Shown here one piece after another: positions 45,476-54,608 of a stretch of DNA of 64,000 bases. Made by a program: the position numbers and the translations under genes. The stretch covers positions 124,001 through 188,000 of the forward strand of contig JAPPNN010000018.1 in NCBI GenBank assembly GCA_028873815.1, written 5' to 3'. Below the pieces are notes generated by a model. That model was given only the letters and a program-made list of their open reading frames with translations. It was not told the DNA's origin and did no database searches. This DNA comes from Gemmatimonadota bacterium. GTDB lineage: Bacteria; Gemmatimonadota; Gemmatimonadetes; Longimicrobiales; Gaopeijiaceae. Within the stretch, counting starts at the first letter, position 1; the number at the start of each line of letters is the position of its first letter.

Positions 45476-46759
45476 ATGATGAATCGACCAACGAATCGAT
45501 CGCTGAGAACCGCCGTCCTCGTGCTTGCCATGTCGGCCCTGGGCGCCTGCGACGCACTCGACGAACTGCTGAGCGTGGACGCGCCTTCACGCGTCAGCGC
45601 CAGCGACCTCGAAAACCCGGCGACGGCTGGACTGCTCGTGGCCAGCGTCGCCAACGAATTCCGCTGCACGCTGACCTACTACGCGGCGGCAAGCGCCCTG
45701 ACCGGAAACGAATGGCGCGACGCCTCCAACAACTCGGTGCTCAACATCTGGGATCAGCGGGTGCACGACACCAGCGGATACGGCTCCCAGTACGCGAGCG
45801 CCGACTGCGGGAGCGGTCAGCCCGCCCTGTATCGGCCCATGTCCCGTACGCGCTGGCTCGCCGACTACACGCTGGGCCTGCTCGCGGAGTGGACCACCGA
45901 GGAAGTGCCCAACAAGGCCGCGTACGAGGCCGAAGTGGCGCTCTATGCGGGCTATACCTACATCCTGTTCGGCGAGTCGATGTGCACCGTCGCCTTCGAC
46001 GAGGGTCCCGAACAGATGCCCGCCGACGCCTTCAACCTGGCGATCCAGCGCTTCGACCAGGCGATCGCCGCGGGCGCCAGCGGGGCCATCCTGCACGCGG
46101 CCCAGGTGGGCAAGGCGAGGGCGCAACTCAACCTGAATCAGAAGTCGGCAGCCATGTCGACCGCGTCCTCGGTGCCCAATGGCTTCTCTTTCCAACTCAA
46201 CTACTCGAACGCCGAGGCGGTGACCCGCAACAAGTTGTGGGAATTCAACATCGACCATCAGAACGTGACGGTCGCCGAGCCCTACAGGGATGTTCGGTAC
46301 AATGACATGCCCGATCCGCGCGTAGCCGTGAAAGACGCGCAGGCCACGAATTCCCAGACCGGCATTGCCATCTTCGTCTCCGAGAAGTACCCGGACGCGT
46401 CGTCACCGATCGAGATGGCCGGATATGCGGAAGCGCAACTGATCATCGCCGAGGCGCAGATCGACGCAGGCAACCTCGACGGCGCGGTCGCCATCTTCAA
46501 CGCGCTGCACAGCTCTGCCGGCCTCCCGGAATACCAGGGCGACATGACCGCCGGCGCCCTCACTGCGCAGCTCATCTACGAGCGCGCGGCCGAGAACTAC
46601 CTGGAGGGCCAGCACCTCCAGGACCTGAAGCGCTTGAACATTCCCCTCTATCCGCCGACCGGAACCGACGACGGTTTCGGCGGCGCCTACGGCGACGAGA
46701 TCTGCTTCGAGTTGCCGGCTACCGAATTCCAGAACAACCCGTCGATCTCGGGCGGTTGA
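45476..46759 (+). CDS. SusD/RagB-like ligand-binding lipoprotein
   Basis: 427 residues. MSALGAC gives lipidation at Cys25. SusD-like TPR helices: DLENPATAGLLVASVANEF, an AALYAGYTYILFGESMC-type segment, AIQRFDQAIAAGASGAI, and the C-terminal AEAQLIIAEAQIDAG and LIYERAAENYLEGQHLQDLK motif with DGFGGAYGDEICF at the end. It caps the SusC-like barrel on the cell surface. The start has AAGGAG upstream. A strong hairpin about 40 nt after the stop may end the pair's transcript. Confidence 0.87.
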   Translation: MMNRPTNRSLRTAVLVLAMSALGACDALDELLSVDAPSRVSASDLENPATAGLLVASVANEFRCTLTYYAAASALTGNEWRDASNNSVLNIWDQRVHDTSGYGSQYASADCGSGQPALYRPMSRTRWLADYTLGLLAEWTTEEVPNKAAYEAEVALYAGYTYILFGESMCTVAFDEGPEQMPADAFNLAIQRFDQAIAAGASGAILHAAQVGKARAQLNLNQKSAAMSTASSVPNGFSFQLNYSNAEAVTRNKLWEFNIDHQNVTVAEPYRDVRYNDMPDPRVAVKDAQATNSQTGIAIFVSEKYPDASSPIEMAGYAEAQLIIAEAQIDAGNLDGAVAIFNALHSSAGLPEYQGDMTAGALTAQLIYERAAENYLEGQHLQDLKRLNIPLYPPTGTDDGFGGAYGDEICFELPATEFQNNPSISGG

Positions 46760-46796
46760 CGGGCGGTCCGGAATAGTGATCGAAAGGAAGCCAGGC

Positions 46797-47291
46797 GTGT
46801 GGCCCGGGTGCGCTGGCAGGCGCACCCGGGCCCGCGCTGTTCAGGCGCTGTGGATCCTGCTCGTTCTGGGAACGGCGTCGGCGTGCCGCACCTGGCAGCC
46901 CACGACGATGACCCCGGAGAGGCTGATCGCCACGGAGCGGCCCGAGCGCGTGCGCGTAACGGTCCCCGGCGGCGCGACGGTCACGCTGCACAACCCAATC
47001 GTGGTCAACGATTCGATCGTCGCCTCCGTTGCGCCCGATCCGCAGGGACCCTTCGCAACCGCGCGGCCCGGCGTGCCGACCGCGGCGGTCGAGGGGCTGG
47101 AGGTGTCCCGCCTCAGCAGGGCGCGCACAATCGCCATGGGGGTGGGAATCGTGGCGGTTTCGTTGGGATGGGCCAGGTTCGCGGGCGCCAACAATTCCGG
47201 CGAGCCTCCGGTGGATCCACCACTCGAGAAGGACGGGTTCCGCCCACGCGAATCGGGCGGCCTTCGTATCAGCTGGCGTTTCCCCTGGTGA
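46797..47291 (+). CDS. Small lipoprotein of unknown function
   Basis: 164 residues. AVQALWILLVLGTASAC gives a lipobox with Cys30. The mature part is short and beta-rich (RPERVRVTVPGGATVTLHNP) with a hydrophobic helix TIAMGVGIVAVSLGW near residue 110. GTG 46797 with AAGGAAG about 10 nt upstream is preferred; GTG 46776 gives seven more residues. The first codons lie in a 13-bp perfect hairpin, so translation initiation may be affected by RNA folding. It is convergent with, and overlaps by 23 nt, the damaged ORF below. Confidence 0.5.
   Translation: MWPGCAGRRTRARAVQALWILLVLGTASACRTWQPTTMTPERLIATERPERVRVTVPGGATVTLHNPIVVNDSIVASVAPDPQGPFATARPGVPTAAVEGLEVSRLSRARTIAMGVGIVAVSLGWARFAGANNSGEPPVDPPLEKDGFRPRESGGLRISWRFPW
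46801..46832 (+). terminator. 13-bp perfect hairpin after the SusC/SusD pair
   Basis: Perfect arms GGCCCGGGTGCGC and GCGCACCCGGGCC with a 6-nt loop, starting 42 nt after the SusD-like stop. There is no U-run after it, so a classical terminator is not proven. It also overlaps the 5' coding region of the next lipoprotein and could act as an attenuator. Confidence 0.5.
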
Positions 47292-47637
47292 TGGGCAGCC
47301 ACAACCTCCGCTCGAACGACGGCGTAACCGTATTGGCGAAGTGCCCCTGAGCCAGTGCCGCGACTAGCCGCCTGCCGCGAACCAGTCTCCTGCCAACCAC
47401 GGTTTGCCCCCTGGACTCGGGATCGAGTCGAATGCCCCACACATGCGAGTCCGTAGCGTCGAACGGGTAGAAGGACCACGGCACCACGATAGGCCGGGGC
47501 CCAGCATTGTCTCCAATTCGCACGGCGTACCAGACGTCCAGCGTGTCGCCCGGTTTCTCGTGATTCCTGATCCAACATTGCGCCGAGCGAGAGCGGTAGG
47601 GTGCTGCGGCCGAGGGGCAACGCGGAGCGAAGTCCAA
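47269..47637 (-). pseudogene. 5'-damaged hypothetical gene joined to repeat-like DNA
   Basis: Open frame of up to 122 codons from a weak TTG. The part below about 47560 looks like real coding sequence (KPGDTLDVWYAVRIGD, VVPWSFYPFDATDSHVWGIR, and LVAALAQGHFANTVTPSFER). The first about 25 codons are read through DNA related to the dispersed repeat. So the original 5' end was probably replaced or lost. Family not recognised. Whether the fragment is still translated is uncertain. Confidence 0.4.
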
Positions 47638-47690
47638 GAGAACGCGCTATGTAAATCATAGTTGTCATAATGTATACTTTAGTTTACACA
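47601..47690 (+). repeat. Diverged relative of the dispersed repeat interior
   Basis: Two blocks match the middle of repeat copy 2 with nearly the same spacing. CGAGGGGCAACGCGGAGCG (47611-47629) differs at 2 of 19 positions from 11601-11619. The 40-bp AT-rich dyad at 47649-47688 is identical at 29 of 40 positions to 11638-11677. No terminal inverted repeats are visible. Its AT-rich half also makes the strongest promoter-like sequence upstream of the HIT gene. Confidence 0.55.
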
Positions 47691-47903
47691 ATCTCGTGCG
47701 CTCACAACGGCTTCTCTGCCCAGGGCCTTCAGAAGTCACAGCTGATTCGAGGCGTCGTCGCTCTCCGGAGTCGCCCTCCCCTTGCTCCGATTCCGCAGAA
47801 TGCTACGATAGCACTCGACCCGAAAGTGTGGTACGGGTGGTCAGCCGCGATCCCCGTCCGCCGCATGATCGGCGCCTGCCTTCCCCCGAACCCCCGACGG
47901 ACA

Positions 47904-48254
47904 ATGGCCGAAGACACCATATTCTCGAAGATCGTGCGGGGTGAGATCCCGGCGGACATCGTCTACCGGGACGACCTGGTCACCGCTTTCCGCGACATCA
48001 GTCCCATCACGCCGACCCACGTCCTGATCGTGCCGAACGAGACGATCCCCACGCTCGCGGACGCGTCTGCGGACGATGAGGCGGTGCTCGGGCGCATGCT
48101 CCGCGTGGCCGCCGACATCGCCGAGAACGAGGGAATCGCGACCGACGGCTACCGGGTCATGATCAACTGCCGGGACCACGGGGGGCAGGAGGTGTACCAC
48201 CTGCACCTGCACCTGATGGGCGGGCGGCCGCTCGGCGGTATGGTGCGGCGATAG
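47904..48254 (+). CDS. HIT-family nucleotide hydrolase
   Basis: 116 residues, HinT/PKCI type. [18 protein letters not shown] and [17 protein letters not shown] are diagnostic. The catalytic triad motif [13 protein letters not shown] is near the C-terminus. It should hydrolyse purine-nucleotide phosphoramidates or similar. ATG 47904 gives the standard size; the frame upstream from 47670 is repeat-derived. It lies 7 nt before the PIG-L gene and may head that operon. Confidence 0.92.
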   Translation: MAEDTIFSKIVRGEIPADIVYRDDLVTAFRDISPITPTHVLIVPNETIPTLADASADDEAVLGRMLRVAADIAENEGIATDGYRVMINCRDHGGQEVYHLHLHLMGGRPLGGMVRR

Positions 48255-48261
48255 GTCGAGA

Positions 48262-51072
48262 ATGGCTTCCCGGCGGTTCATCGCGGCCATCGTGCTCACC
48301 GGCGCGCTGGCCCCTGGCCCGCAGTCGGCGTCCGCCCAGTCTCCGCCCACCCTCGACCGGGTCCTCGCATTCCCCACCCCAATCCCCGGCGAAGAACTGC
48401 AGGCCGACCGCGGCGCGGCGGGCGTGTGGCTCCGCATCCGGAAGCTGCGGACAACGGCCAGCATCCTGCACGTCACGGCCCATCCCGACGACGAGCACTC
48501 CGGCATGCTGACCCTGGCCAGCCGAAGCTGGGGCGCCCGCACCGCCCTCCTCAGCCTGAACCGCGGCGAAGCCGGCGCCAACGCAATCGGGCCCGAGCTT
48601 TTCGACGCCCTCGGCCTGATCCGCACCCGCGAACTGGTTCTTTCGGGACGCTACTACGGCCTCGACGACCTGTACTTCACCACCGCGGTCGACTACGGCT
48701 ACTCGAAATCGGTCGAAGAGGCGTTCCGCAGCTGGGACCGCGAGGCGGTCCTTGAGGACATGGTGCGGGTGATCCGGCTGAACCGGCCGCTTGTGGTGGT
48801 GTCGCGTTTTCACGGGTCCCGCCGCGACGGCCACGGCCACCATCACGCAGCGGGTCTGCTGACGCCCGAGGCCGTTGCTGCGGCCGCCGATCCAGCACGC
48901 TTCCCCGAGCAGATCACGCGGGAGGGGCTCCGGCCCTGGCGGGTGCTGCGGGTGTTCCGCGGCGGCCTGCGGGTGGACGAGGCCCATCACGTCGCGGTGG
49001 GAGACGCGTACAGCCCGTTGCTGGGCATGTCGTACCAGCAGTGGGCGAGCCTGGGCCTGAGTCTGCAGCGGTCGCAGACGTCGGGCCGCGTGCGAGCGGG
49101 CGGCGAACGGGTGTACCGGTATGAGCAGCTGGGACCAGGTGCGGCGGACGAGATCGCGGACGAAGTGGACACCGACTTCTTCACGGGTCTCGACACGAGT
49201 CTCCCAGGTCTGCCAGGGCTACTGGGTGAAGAGGCGGGGGACGGCATCACCGAGGTGCTTGCAGAGCTCCACGGCATCGTTGAGCGGGTCCTGGAAGAAT
49301 TCGACTTCAACGCGCCGGAGAGATCGGTGCCGGAGCTGTTGCGCGGGCACGAACTGCTGACCACCTGGATCAGGCGAGCGCGGGTGACCCCGGAGATGGA
49401 CTTCCATGTGGCGGTCAAGCAGCGGCAGTTCGAGGATGCGATCGTCGCCGCAGCGGGTGTCGAAGTGCGGGCGATGCTGGAGAGCGTGGCCGGAGGGGCC
49501 GTGGTCGCGCCGGGCGAGGAGGCCGTGGTGGCTATCCGGGTCGCAAGCGCGATTCCGGATTGGGTGCTGGTCCATCACAGTTCGGTCGCCGACGCATCCG
49601 ACGCGACGCTGGCTGCGGAGGACGTCGACCATGAGTGGACGATGGGGGACCCGCTGAGCGCCCTGGCCGAGGACATCGCCAGTCGGGAGGCCCGGATGGA
49701 GGAGTCTCTCAGCACGACATACGACATCCGGATTCGGTCGGAGAGTGCCGTGCCCGGCCCCTATTTCTCTCGCAACGGACTCGCCGAAAACCACTACGAG
49801 GTGGCGGACTCGATCTCGCTGCACATGCCTTGGCGTGACGCTTCCCTTCGTGCCGTAGTTGGTCTGAGATTGCCCGGCACATCCGGTACCGGGTCGCTAA
49901 GCGGCACATTCCTGGCCAGGACCGTACCTGTAACGGGGTCCGTGCCACAACTGCCGTACGGATCCGTCGCGCGCCGCGTGGAAGTGCTGCCGGCGCTGTC
50001 GGTGGGCGTGAGCCCGGCAGTGCGTGTCGTGCCCGCGCGTGCCCGGGGCGGTAGTGTGGCACGCGCCGAACCGGTCGAGGTGCTCGTCCGCCTGGAAGCC
50101 AACGCGCCGGATCTCTCCGCCGAAGCCGAGCTCGAGCTTCCCACAGGCTGGACGGCAATGCCATCGTCGATCAGGCACGACTTCCGAAGCCGCGGCGAGG
50201 TGCTCGAGACTCCCGTCACAATCCAACCTCCGCCTGACTGGAGCGGCGACGCGGTCATGGAGGCGGTCGCGCGCTTCGTGGCCGGTGCGGACGAGGGGCG
50301 CCCGGCAGTTGACGCGCGCCCGGACGCGCAGACCGGCGCCCCACCCGAATACCGCTCCGGCTGGCAGGTCATCGACCACCGTGATCTGCCCCTTGCGCGG
50401 CTCGGCATCCCCGCCCGGACCTTGGTCCGTTCCGTCGATGTCGCTTCGCTGGATGACCTCTCGGTGGGCTATGCAATGGGCGTGGGGGACGAGGTCCCGG
50501 CTGCGATCGAGGCCCTCGGCGCGACGGTGACGCTACTGGACGAGGCGGCCCTGACCGGCGGCGAACTGGACGCTTTCGACGCGATCGTCGTGGGCACGCG
50601 CGCATATACCGTGCGCCGCGATCTGGTCGAGAACAATCAGCGGCTGCTCGGCTACGCCCGGCGTGGCGGCAACCTGGTCGTGCTCTACCAGACCCAGGAG
50701 TTCGTGCCGTCCGAGATGGCGCCGTATCCGGCCTCGCTGCCCCGTGGCGCCGAGGAGGTCTCGGAGGAGGATGCGCCGGTCCGGCTGCTCGCCCCTTCCC
50801 ACGCCCTGCTTTCGACCCCGAACCTGATCTCGGAAGCCGATTTCGACAGCTGGCTGGAACAACGCGGCTCGAAGTTCTTCACCGAATGGGATCCGGCCTA
50901 CACCCCGCTGGTCGAGACGCATGACACCGGCCAGGAGCCACAGCGCGGCATATGGCTCACGGCGGAAGTCGGGGAGGGGCGCTACAGCTACGTGGCGCTG
51001 GCCTTGCACCGCCAGTTGCCCTACGGCGTGCCCGGCGCCTACCGCATCCTGTCCAATGTGCTGTGGCCGTGA
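48262..51072 (+). CDS. Secreted PIG-L/LmbE-family deacetylase
   Basis: 936 residues. Signal IAAIVLTGALAPGPQSASA. The zinc deacetylase domain is N-terminal: AHPDDE at 73-78, LSLNRGEAGANAIGPEL, and the GHHHAAG His-rich loop with the third ligand. It would remove acetyl or similar groups from N-acetylated sugars. After about residue 300 there are beta-sandwich segments, and a C-terminal region (DAIVVGTRAYTVRRDL, LVENNQRLLGYARRGGNLVVLYQ) that resembles a class I glutamine amidotransferase-like fold. Its stop overlaps the symporter GTG (GTGA). Confidence 0.85.
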   Translation: MASRRFIAAIVLTGALAPGPQSASAQSPPTLDRVLAFPTPIPGEELQADRGAAGVWLRIRKLRTTASILHVTAHPDDEHSGMLTLASRSWGARTALLSLNRGEAGANAIGPELFDALGLIRTRELVLSGRYYGLDDLYFTTAVDYGYSKSVEEAFRSWDREAVLEDMVRVIRLNRPLVVVSRFHGSRRDGHGHHHAAGLLTPEAVAAAADPARFPEQITREGLRPWRVLRVFRGGLRVDEAHHVAVGDAYSPLLGMSYQQWASLGLSLQRSQTSGRVRAGGERVYRYEQLGPGAADEIADEVDTDFFTGLDTSLPGLPGLLGEEAGDGITEVLAELHGIVERVLEEFDFNAPERSVPELLRGHELLTTWIRRARVTPEMDFHVAVKQRQFEDAIVAAAGVEVRAMLESVAGGAVVAPGEEAVVAIRVASAIPDWVLVHHSSVADASDATLAAEDVDHEWTMGDPLSALAEDIASREARMEESLSTTYDIRIRSESAVPGPYFSRNGLAENHYEVADSISLHMPWRDASLRAVVGLRLPGTSGTGSLSGTFLARTVPVTGSVPQLPYGSVARRVEVLPALSVGVSPAVRVVPARARGGSVARAEPVEVLVRLEANAPDLSAEAELELPTGWTAMPSSIRHDFRSRGEVLETPVTIQPPPDWSGDAVMEAVARFVAGADEGRPAVDARPDAQTGAPPEYRSGWQVIDHRDLPLARLGIPARTLVRSVDVASLDDLSVGYAMGVGDEVPAAIEALGATVTLLDEAALTGGELDAFDAIVVGTRAYTVRRDLVENNQRLLGYARRGGNLVVLYQTQEFVPSEMAPYPASLPRGAEEVSEEDAPVRLLAPSHALLSTPNLISEADFDSWLEQRGSKFFTEWDPAYTPLVETHDTGQEPQRGIWLTAEVGEGRYSYVALALHRQLPYGVPGAYRILSNVLWP

Positions 51073-52895
51073 CCCTTACAGCCATTGACTGGATCGTCGT
51101 CGCCGTATACGGCGCGCTGACGCTCACCATCGGCTTGCGCCTCGCGCGGCGAGCGGGGCGCAGCGTCGAGGACTTTTTCGTGGCTGGGCGCTCCCTTCCG
51201 TGGTGGATTGCGGGCACATCGATCGCGGCCACGTGGTTCGCCAGCGACGCACCCCTCGCCACCGCGGCCCTCGTCCGGCGCCAGGGAGTCTTCGGCAACT
51301 GGCTGTGGTGGTATGAGGCGGCCGGCATCCTGATGCTGACCTTCTTCTATGCGCGGCTGTGGCGGCGCGCCGGGATCCTGACCGACGCGGAAATGATCGA
51401 GCTTCGCTACGGCGGCGCACCCGCGCGCATCCTGCGCGGCTTCTCCGCCGTCTACCAGGGGCTGCTCAAGAACGCCGTCGTCATGGGCTGGGTGATGCTG
51501 GCAATGGTCAAATTCGCCGAGGTGCTGCTCGGATGGGACGCGGCGCTGACCCTTATCGTGTGTGTCAGCCTCGCCCTCGTCTACACCGTGGCGTCCGGCC
51601 TCTGGGGTGTGGTGGTCACCGACGTGCTGCAGTTTGTGGCGGGCATGCTCGGGTCGATCACGCTGGCAGGGATCGTGCTGGCGCGCTTCGGCGGCCCATC
51701 CGCAATGGCAGCGGCCATCCGGGAGGCTCCGGCCGCCCCCGCCGGCGCACTCGACCTGGTGCCGAGCGCGACGGGTGCCTCTTCGCTGGAATTCCTGTCC
51801 TTCCTGTGCCTGATCCTGATTCTGTGGATGCGAAGCGGGCAGGGCGACGGATACGTCGCGCAACGCCTGTTCGCCACCCGCGACGAGCGCCAGTCTGTGA
51901 TGGCCTCGCTTTGGTTCGCGTTCGCGGGAACGGTGCTGCTGACCTGGCCGTGGATCGTGGCCGGCCTGGGGTCGCTGCTGGTGTTCCCGGCGGGACCCGG
52001 AGCCGACCCGGCGCTCATGGCCGACCCGGAACTCGCCTACCCCATGATGATCCGCGAACTCATGCCGACGGGGCTGCGCGGCCTCATGGTCGCGACCTTC
52101 CTCGCCGCCTTCATGAGTACGATGGACACGCACCTGTGCTGGGGCGCTTCGTACATGGTCAACGACGTGTACCGCCGCTTCGTGAGGCGCGACGGGTCCG
52201 AACGCCACTACGTGGCCGCGTCGCGGGTGGCCGTGGTCGGCCTGGCCGTCCTGGCCGCCTTCGTCGCCTGGCAGATGGAGTCGATCCAGCGTGGGTGGAT
52301 CTATATCATAGAATTGACCGCGGGTGTCGCGGTGGTGTGGCTGCTCCGGTGGTACTGGTGGCGGATGAATGCCTGGGCAGAGATTGCCGCCATGGCGGGC
52401 TCGGTGGTGCTCGCGAACGGCCGTGCGCTGTTGAGCGCGGTACAAGCCGCCATTCCCTTGCCCGCTCCGGTGCTGGACATGGTGGCGACCTTCTACGCTC
52501 CCGAGATGGACCTGGTCCGCGCGGTGGTTATCCTCGTCACCTGCACCCTGCTCTGGTTGATTGTGATTCGTTTCACAAGCCCCGAAAGGGATGAAGTGCT
52601 GGATCGCTTCCACCGCCGCGTGCGACCCGGGGGATGGTGGGACCCCGTAGCCGCCCGAACGGGCGTGGTATCGGCCGATCCCCCCGCCTCCCGCATGTGG
52701 ACCGGATTCGTCCTCGGTGGGCTGTTCGTCTACGGCAGCCTGCTCGGGATCGGATGCTTGCTCACCGGGCGGGCCGGAGCCGGCTTGCTGCTGCTGGGCG
52801 TGTCCATGGCTGCAGCGGTCGCGACCGTGCGGCTGGCGGACCGCGACACGACCCCAACGCCACCCACCCCACCCCCACCCTCCCCCACCCCATGA
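51069..52895 (+). CDS. Sodium:solute symporter (SSS family)
   Basis: 608 residues, about 13-14 TM helices. RSVEDFFVAGRSLPWWIAGT and SDAPLATAALVRRQGVFGNW are typical SSS openings with the Na2-site region. The central FMSTMDTHLCWGASYMVNDVY carries the conserved Ser/Asp before helix 9. A soluble tail (residues about 500-540) precedes a last TM pair and a Pro-rich end. It is coupled on both sides by 4-nt overlaps to the deacetylase and GH4, so it likely imports the deacetylated or released sugar; this is inference. Confidence 0.88.
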   Translation: MTLTAIDWIVVAVYGALTLTIGLRLARRAGRSVEDFFVAGRSLPWWIAGTSIAATWFASDAPLATAALVRRQGVFGNWLWWYEAAGILMLTFFYARLWRRAGILTDAEMIELRYGGAPARILRGFSAVYQGLLKNAVVMGWVMLAMVKFAEVLLGWDAALTLIVCVSLALVYTVASGLWGVVVTDVLQFVAGMLGSITLAGIVLARFGGPSAMAAAIREAPAAPAGALDLVPSATGASSLEFLSFLCLILILWMRSGQGDGYVAQRLFATRDERQSVMASLWFAFAGTVLLTWPWIVAGLGSLLVFPAGPGADPALMADPELAYPMMIRELMPTGLRGLMVATFLAAFMSTMDTHLCWGASYMVNDVYRRFVRRDGSERHYVAASRVAVVGLAVLAAFVAWQMESIQRGWIYIIELTAGVAVVWLLRWYWWRMNAWAEIAAMAGSVVLANGRALLSAVQAAIPLPAPVLDMVATFYAPEMDLVRAVVILVTCTLLWLIVIRFTSPERDEVLDRFHRRVRPGGWWDPVAARTGVVSADPPASRMWTGFVLGGLFVYGSLLGIGCLLTGRAGAGLLLLGVSMAAAVATVRLADRDTTPTPPTPPPPSPTP

Positions 52896-54265
52896 AGATC
52901 GTCCTCGTCGGCGCCGGCAGCCGTGAATTCGGCCCCGCGACCATCCGCGACATCCTTCTCAGCGATCCCCTCTGCGATGGCGGCATCGAAGTCGCCCTGG
53001 TCGACATCGACCCGTCCGGCCTCCCCCGCGCGCAGGCCTACGCCGAAGCCGTCGCGCAGCTCCTTGGCCGCTCCGCCACCGTGTCCGCCTCGACCCAAGT
53101 GGCAGACACTCTGCCCGGCGCCGACGCCGTCATCCTCTCCATCGAGATCAACCGCTACTTCCATTGGGCGCAGGACTTCCACGTGCCCCGAAGCTTCGGC
53201 TTCCGCCAGATCTATGGCGAGAACGGCGGACCCGGCGGACTCTTCCACGCACTGCGCAACATGGGCCCCACCATCGAGGTCGCCCGCGCGATGGAGCGGC
53301 ACTGCCCCGACGCGTGGCTCGTCAACTACACCAACCCACTCACCAGGCTGTGCGAAGCCGTGAGCCGCCTCACCGACGTGCGTGTCGTCGGCCTCTGCCA
53401 CGGAATCTTCCACGGAATCGAGCAGATGGCTCGCCTTCTGGACCTGTCGCCCGACCGCCTCGACGCACTCGCCAGCGGATTGAACCACTTCTCCTGGTTC
53501 GAGGCCGTCCGGGACCGCGAAACCGGGGAAGACCTCTACCCGCGCCTTGCCGAACGCGAGCGCGCGGCCGATTGGCTGCACGACTGGGATGAAATCGCGC
53601 TCAGCCGCACGCTGTTCCGCGTCTTCGGGCGGTTCCCGAGCCCCGGAGCCAACCATATCGGCGAATACATCCGCTGGGCCGGCGACTTCCTGGCCAGCAG
53701 CACGCTCCAGTTCTTCTACGACCCCGCGGAGGGCCATCCCTGGGAGACCGACGAAGTCCCCACCTGGATCTACAATCTCGGGGACAATCCCACCGAGACG
53801 CCGCTGTTTCCGGACAAACGGCGCGAGCGGGCGCGTGGAAGCCGGGATGAGCGCGCGGGCGAGGTCGAGCAGGCGCCGCTGGAGCCTTCCGGCGAACTCG
53901 CGGGCCCCCTTCTCGAGGGCGTTCTGCGCGGCGAAAAACGCTATCTCGACGCGGTCAACGTTCCCAATGCGGGCTACGTTCCCGGCCTGCCCAAAGACGT
54001 CGTGGTCGAAGTCCCCGCGACAGCGGATCGATCCGGTGTCCACGCCATGCATATGGCACGGCTCCCCGAGGGCATCCTCGCCCTTCTCCGCACCCAGACC
54101 AGCATCACTCGGCTGCTGGTGGACGCGTTCAAGTCAGGCTGCCGCCGTCCCCTGCTTCAAGCGTTGCTCCTGGATCCCACCACCGAGTCCTACCGCCAGG
54201 CGGTGAGCCTCATCAACGAGATGTGCCGGCTGCAGGAGGAGGTGCTACCGGTGTTGGAGTGGTAG
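52892..54265 (+). CDS. Glycoside hydrolase family 4
   Basis: 457 residues. NAD-dependent GH4 enzymes act on alpha- or beta-glycosides by a redox mechanism. GAGSREFGPATIRDIL gives the dinucleotide loop, NYTNPLTRLCEAV is the metal/substrate loop, and GLCHGIFHG (Cys169, His170) is the Mn2+ site. LNHFSWF is also typical. ATG 52892 overlaps the symporter stop (ATGA). There is no signal, so it is cytoplasmic. With the PIG-L enzyme and the symporter it completes a deacetylate-import-hydrolyse pathway. Confidence 0.9.
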   Translation: MKIVLVGAGSREFGPATIRDILLSDPLCDGGIEVALVDIDPSGLPRAQAYAEAVAQLLGRSATVSASTQVADTLPGADAVILSIEINRYFHWAQDFHVPRSFGFRQIYGENGGPGGLFHALRNMGPTIEVARAMERHCPDAWLVNYTNPLTRLCEAVSRLTDVRVVGLCHGIFHGIEQMARLLDLSPDRLDALASGLNHFSWFEAVRDRETGEDLYPRLAERERAADWLHDWDEIALSRTLFRVFGRFPSPGANHIGEYIRWAGDFLASSTLQFFYDPAEGHPWETDEVPTWIYNLGDNPTETPLFPDKRRERARGSRDERAGEVEQAPLEPSGELAGPLLEGVLRGEKRYLDAVNVPNAGYVPGLPKDVVVEVPATADRSGVHAMHMARLPEGILALLRTQTSITRLLVDAFKSGCRRPLLQALLLDPTTESYRQAVSLINEMCRLQEEVLPVLEW

Positions 54266-54335
54266 GGAAGGGACGCTGGCAGGAGTAGCAGTCAGAATCG
54301 TCAGCTGGATTCCCCGCACTTGTCCAAAAAAAGCC

Positions 54336-54349
54336 ATAATAGCTATTAT
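54336..54349 (+). promoter_or_regulatory. 14-bp palindrome upstream of the Phd/PIN module
   Basis: Perfect palindrome ATAATAGCTATTAT ending 7 nt before the antitoxin ATG. It overlaps a TATTATA-like -10 element. This is the expected place for autoregulation by a Phd/YefM-type antitoxin. Confidence 0.65.
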
Positions 54350-54356
54350 AGCTTCC

Positions 54357-54608
54357 ATGAGAGAGGTTACCGCCAAAGAGGCCAAGAATCGTTTCGGACG
54401 TCTTCTGGAGTCCGCACAGCGGGCGCCTGTGCGGGTCACCCGAAACGGCAGACCGGTCGGTGTGATGATGTCCATGCAGCAGTTCGAGCGACTGCGCGGC
54501 GTCGCGTGGGAGAGGCTGGCGGACACGATGGACACCCTGGGTCGGGAAGCATCGGCGAGGGGTCTGACCGACTCGGAGTTGGAATCGCTCCTCGCCGATG
54601 AGAGTTGA
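54357..54608 (+). CDS. Phd/YefM-family antitoxin
   Basis: 83 residues. REVTAKEAKNRFGRLLESAQ and RAPVRVTRNGRPVGVMMSMQQFERL are the standard Phd/YefM N-terminal DNA-binding and dimer motif; the helical C-terminus (LTDSELESLLADES) would bind and neutralise the toxin. It overlaps the PIN toxin gene by 11 nt, the usual antitoxin-toxin order. Confidence 0.9.
   Translation: MREVTAKEAKNRFGRLLESAQRAPVRVTRNGRPVGVMMSMQQFERLRGVAWERLADTMDTLGREASARGLTDSELESLLADES

Noticed and set aside
42496-45669. Minus-strand frame of about 1050 codons opposite SusC
   Set aside because: Composition is Arg/Val/Asp/His-rich with no motif, as expected for the complement of high-GC coding DNA.
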